Part shown: in pieces, positions 5,991 to 6,034 of the stretch
Layout of the letters: every line of letters starts with the position of its first letter
Position numbering within the stretch: the first letter of the stretch is position 1
Program-made: the position numbers and the translations under genes
Notes under the pieces: model-generated
Told to the model about the DNA's origin: nothing
The model's input: the letters and a program-made list of their open reading frames with translations, nothing else
The model's database searches: none
NCBI GenBank assembly: GCA_029938505.1
Contig: JAOZUV010000138.1
Location: 1 to 6,034 of the forward strand
Direction: 5' to 3'
Length of the DNA stretch: 6,034 nucleotides
Source of the DNA: Bacteroidales bacterium
Lineage (GTDB): Bacteria; Bacteroidota; Bacteroidia; Bacteroidales; GCA-2711565

Positions 5991-6034
5991 ATGAACAATA
6001 AAATGTCAAGAATTAAATTCTTACCCTTTTATCT
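5991..6034 (+). CDS. Start of an unidentified downstream gene (partial, runs off window)
   Basis: An open frame begins at ATG 5991 and stays open to the last base, giving MNNKMSRIKFLPFY. An in-frame stop codon at 5970-5972 limits how far upstream it could start, and ATG 6003 (MSRIKFLPFY) is an alternative start. The N-terminus is basic and then hydrophobic, as in a membrane-associated or exported protein, but 14 codons are too few to name a family. The 27-base gap after the mutase stop codon, with no clear terminator or TAnnTTTG element, suggests that it may continue the operon. Confidence 0.45.
   Translation, partial: MNNKMSRIKFLPFY

Noticed and set aside
1..6034. A previously undescribed system (defence, mobile, CRISPR or reverse transcriptase element)
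   Set aside because: Every long plus-strand frame belongs to a known enzyme family with intact motifs, intergenic regions are short and explained, and no direct repeats, integrase, transposase or repeat-spacer pattern is visible.

Overview
This window looks like chromosomal DNA from a member of the Bacteroidota. The evidence is as follows. The sequence is strongly A+T-rich. None of the start codons has a convincing Shine-Dalgarno sequence. Three intergenic sites match the Bacteroidota sigma-factor -7 consensus TAnnTTTG, and one of them has a TTG -33 box exactly 19 bases upstream. The protein sequences also have a Bacteroidota look, although that is recognition and not a search result. I cannot name the genus.

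The first ~1 kb carries translation-related functions. The 3' part of a small bacterial SRP RNA opens the window, with its 5' end cut off. It is followed by a YciO/Sua5/YrdC-family gene related to threonylcarbamoyl-AMP synthases, a near-perfect A/T hairpin over that gene's stop codon, a tRNA-Lys(UUU) with its own promoter, and a strong terminator.

The rest, from 1024 onward, is a nucleotide-sugar supply region, all on the + strand. UDP-glucose 6-dehydrogenase (ugd) stands alone between a putative promoter and a clear terminator. Then come UDP-glucuronate decarboxylase (UDP-xylose synthase), dTDP-4-dehydrorhamnose reductase (rmlD/rfbD) and a phosphoglucomutase/phosphomannomutase, with gaps of only 6 and 15 bases, which suggests one operon. 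The pathway logic is glucose-6-P to glucose-1-P (mutase), then to UDP-glucose and dTDP-glucose (enzymes not in the window), then UDP-glucose to UDP-glucuronate (Ugd) to UDP-xylose (Uxs), and separately dTDP-4-keto-rhamnose to dTDP-L-rhamnose (RmlD). These products usually feed surface polysaccharide or glycan assembly. The window ends 44 bases into another probable gene.

All enzymes have intact catalytic motifs and normal lengths. I see no mobile element, CRISPR array, toxin or defence module, and no evidence of a previously undescribed system. The more interesting material is regulatory: the promoter set with a shared initially transcribed sequence, the unusual A9/T9 hairpin, and the way two sugar-nucleotide routes are split and interleaved.
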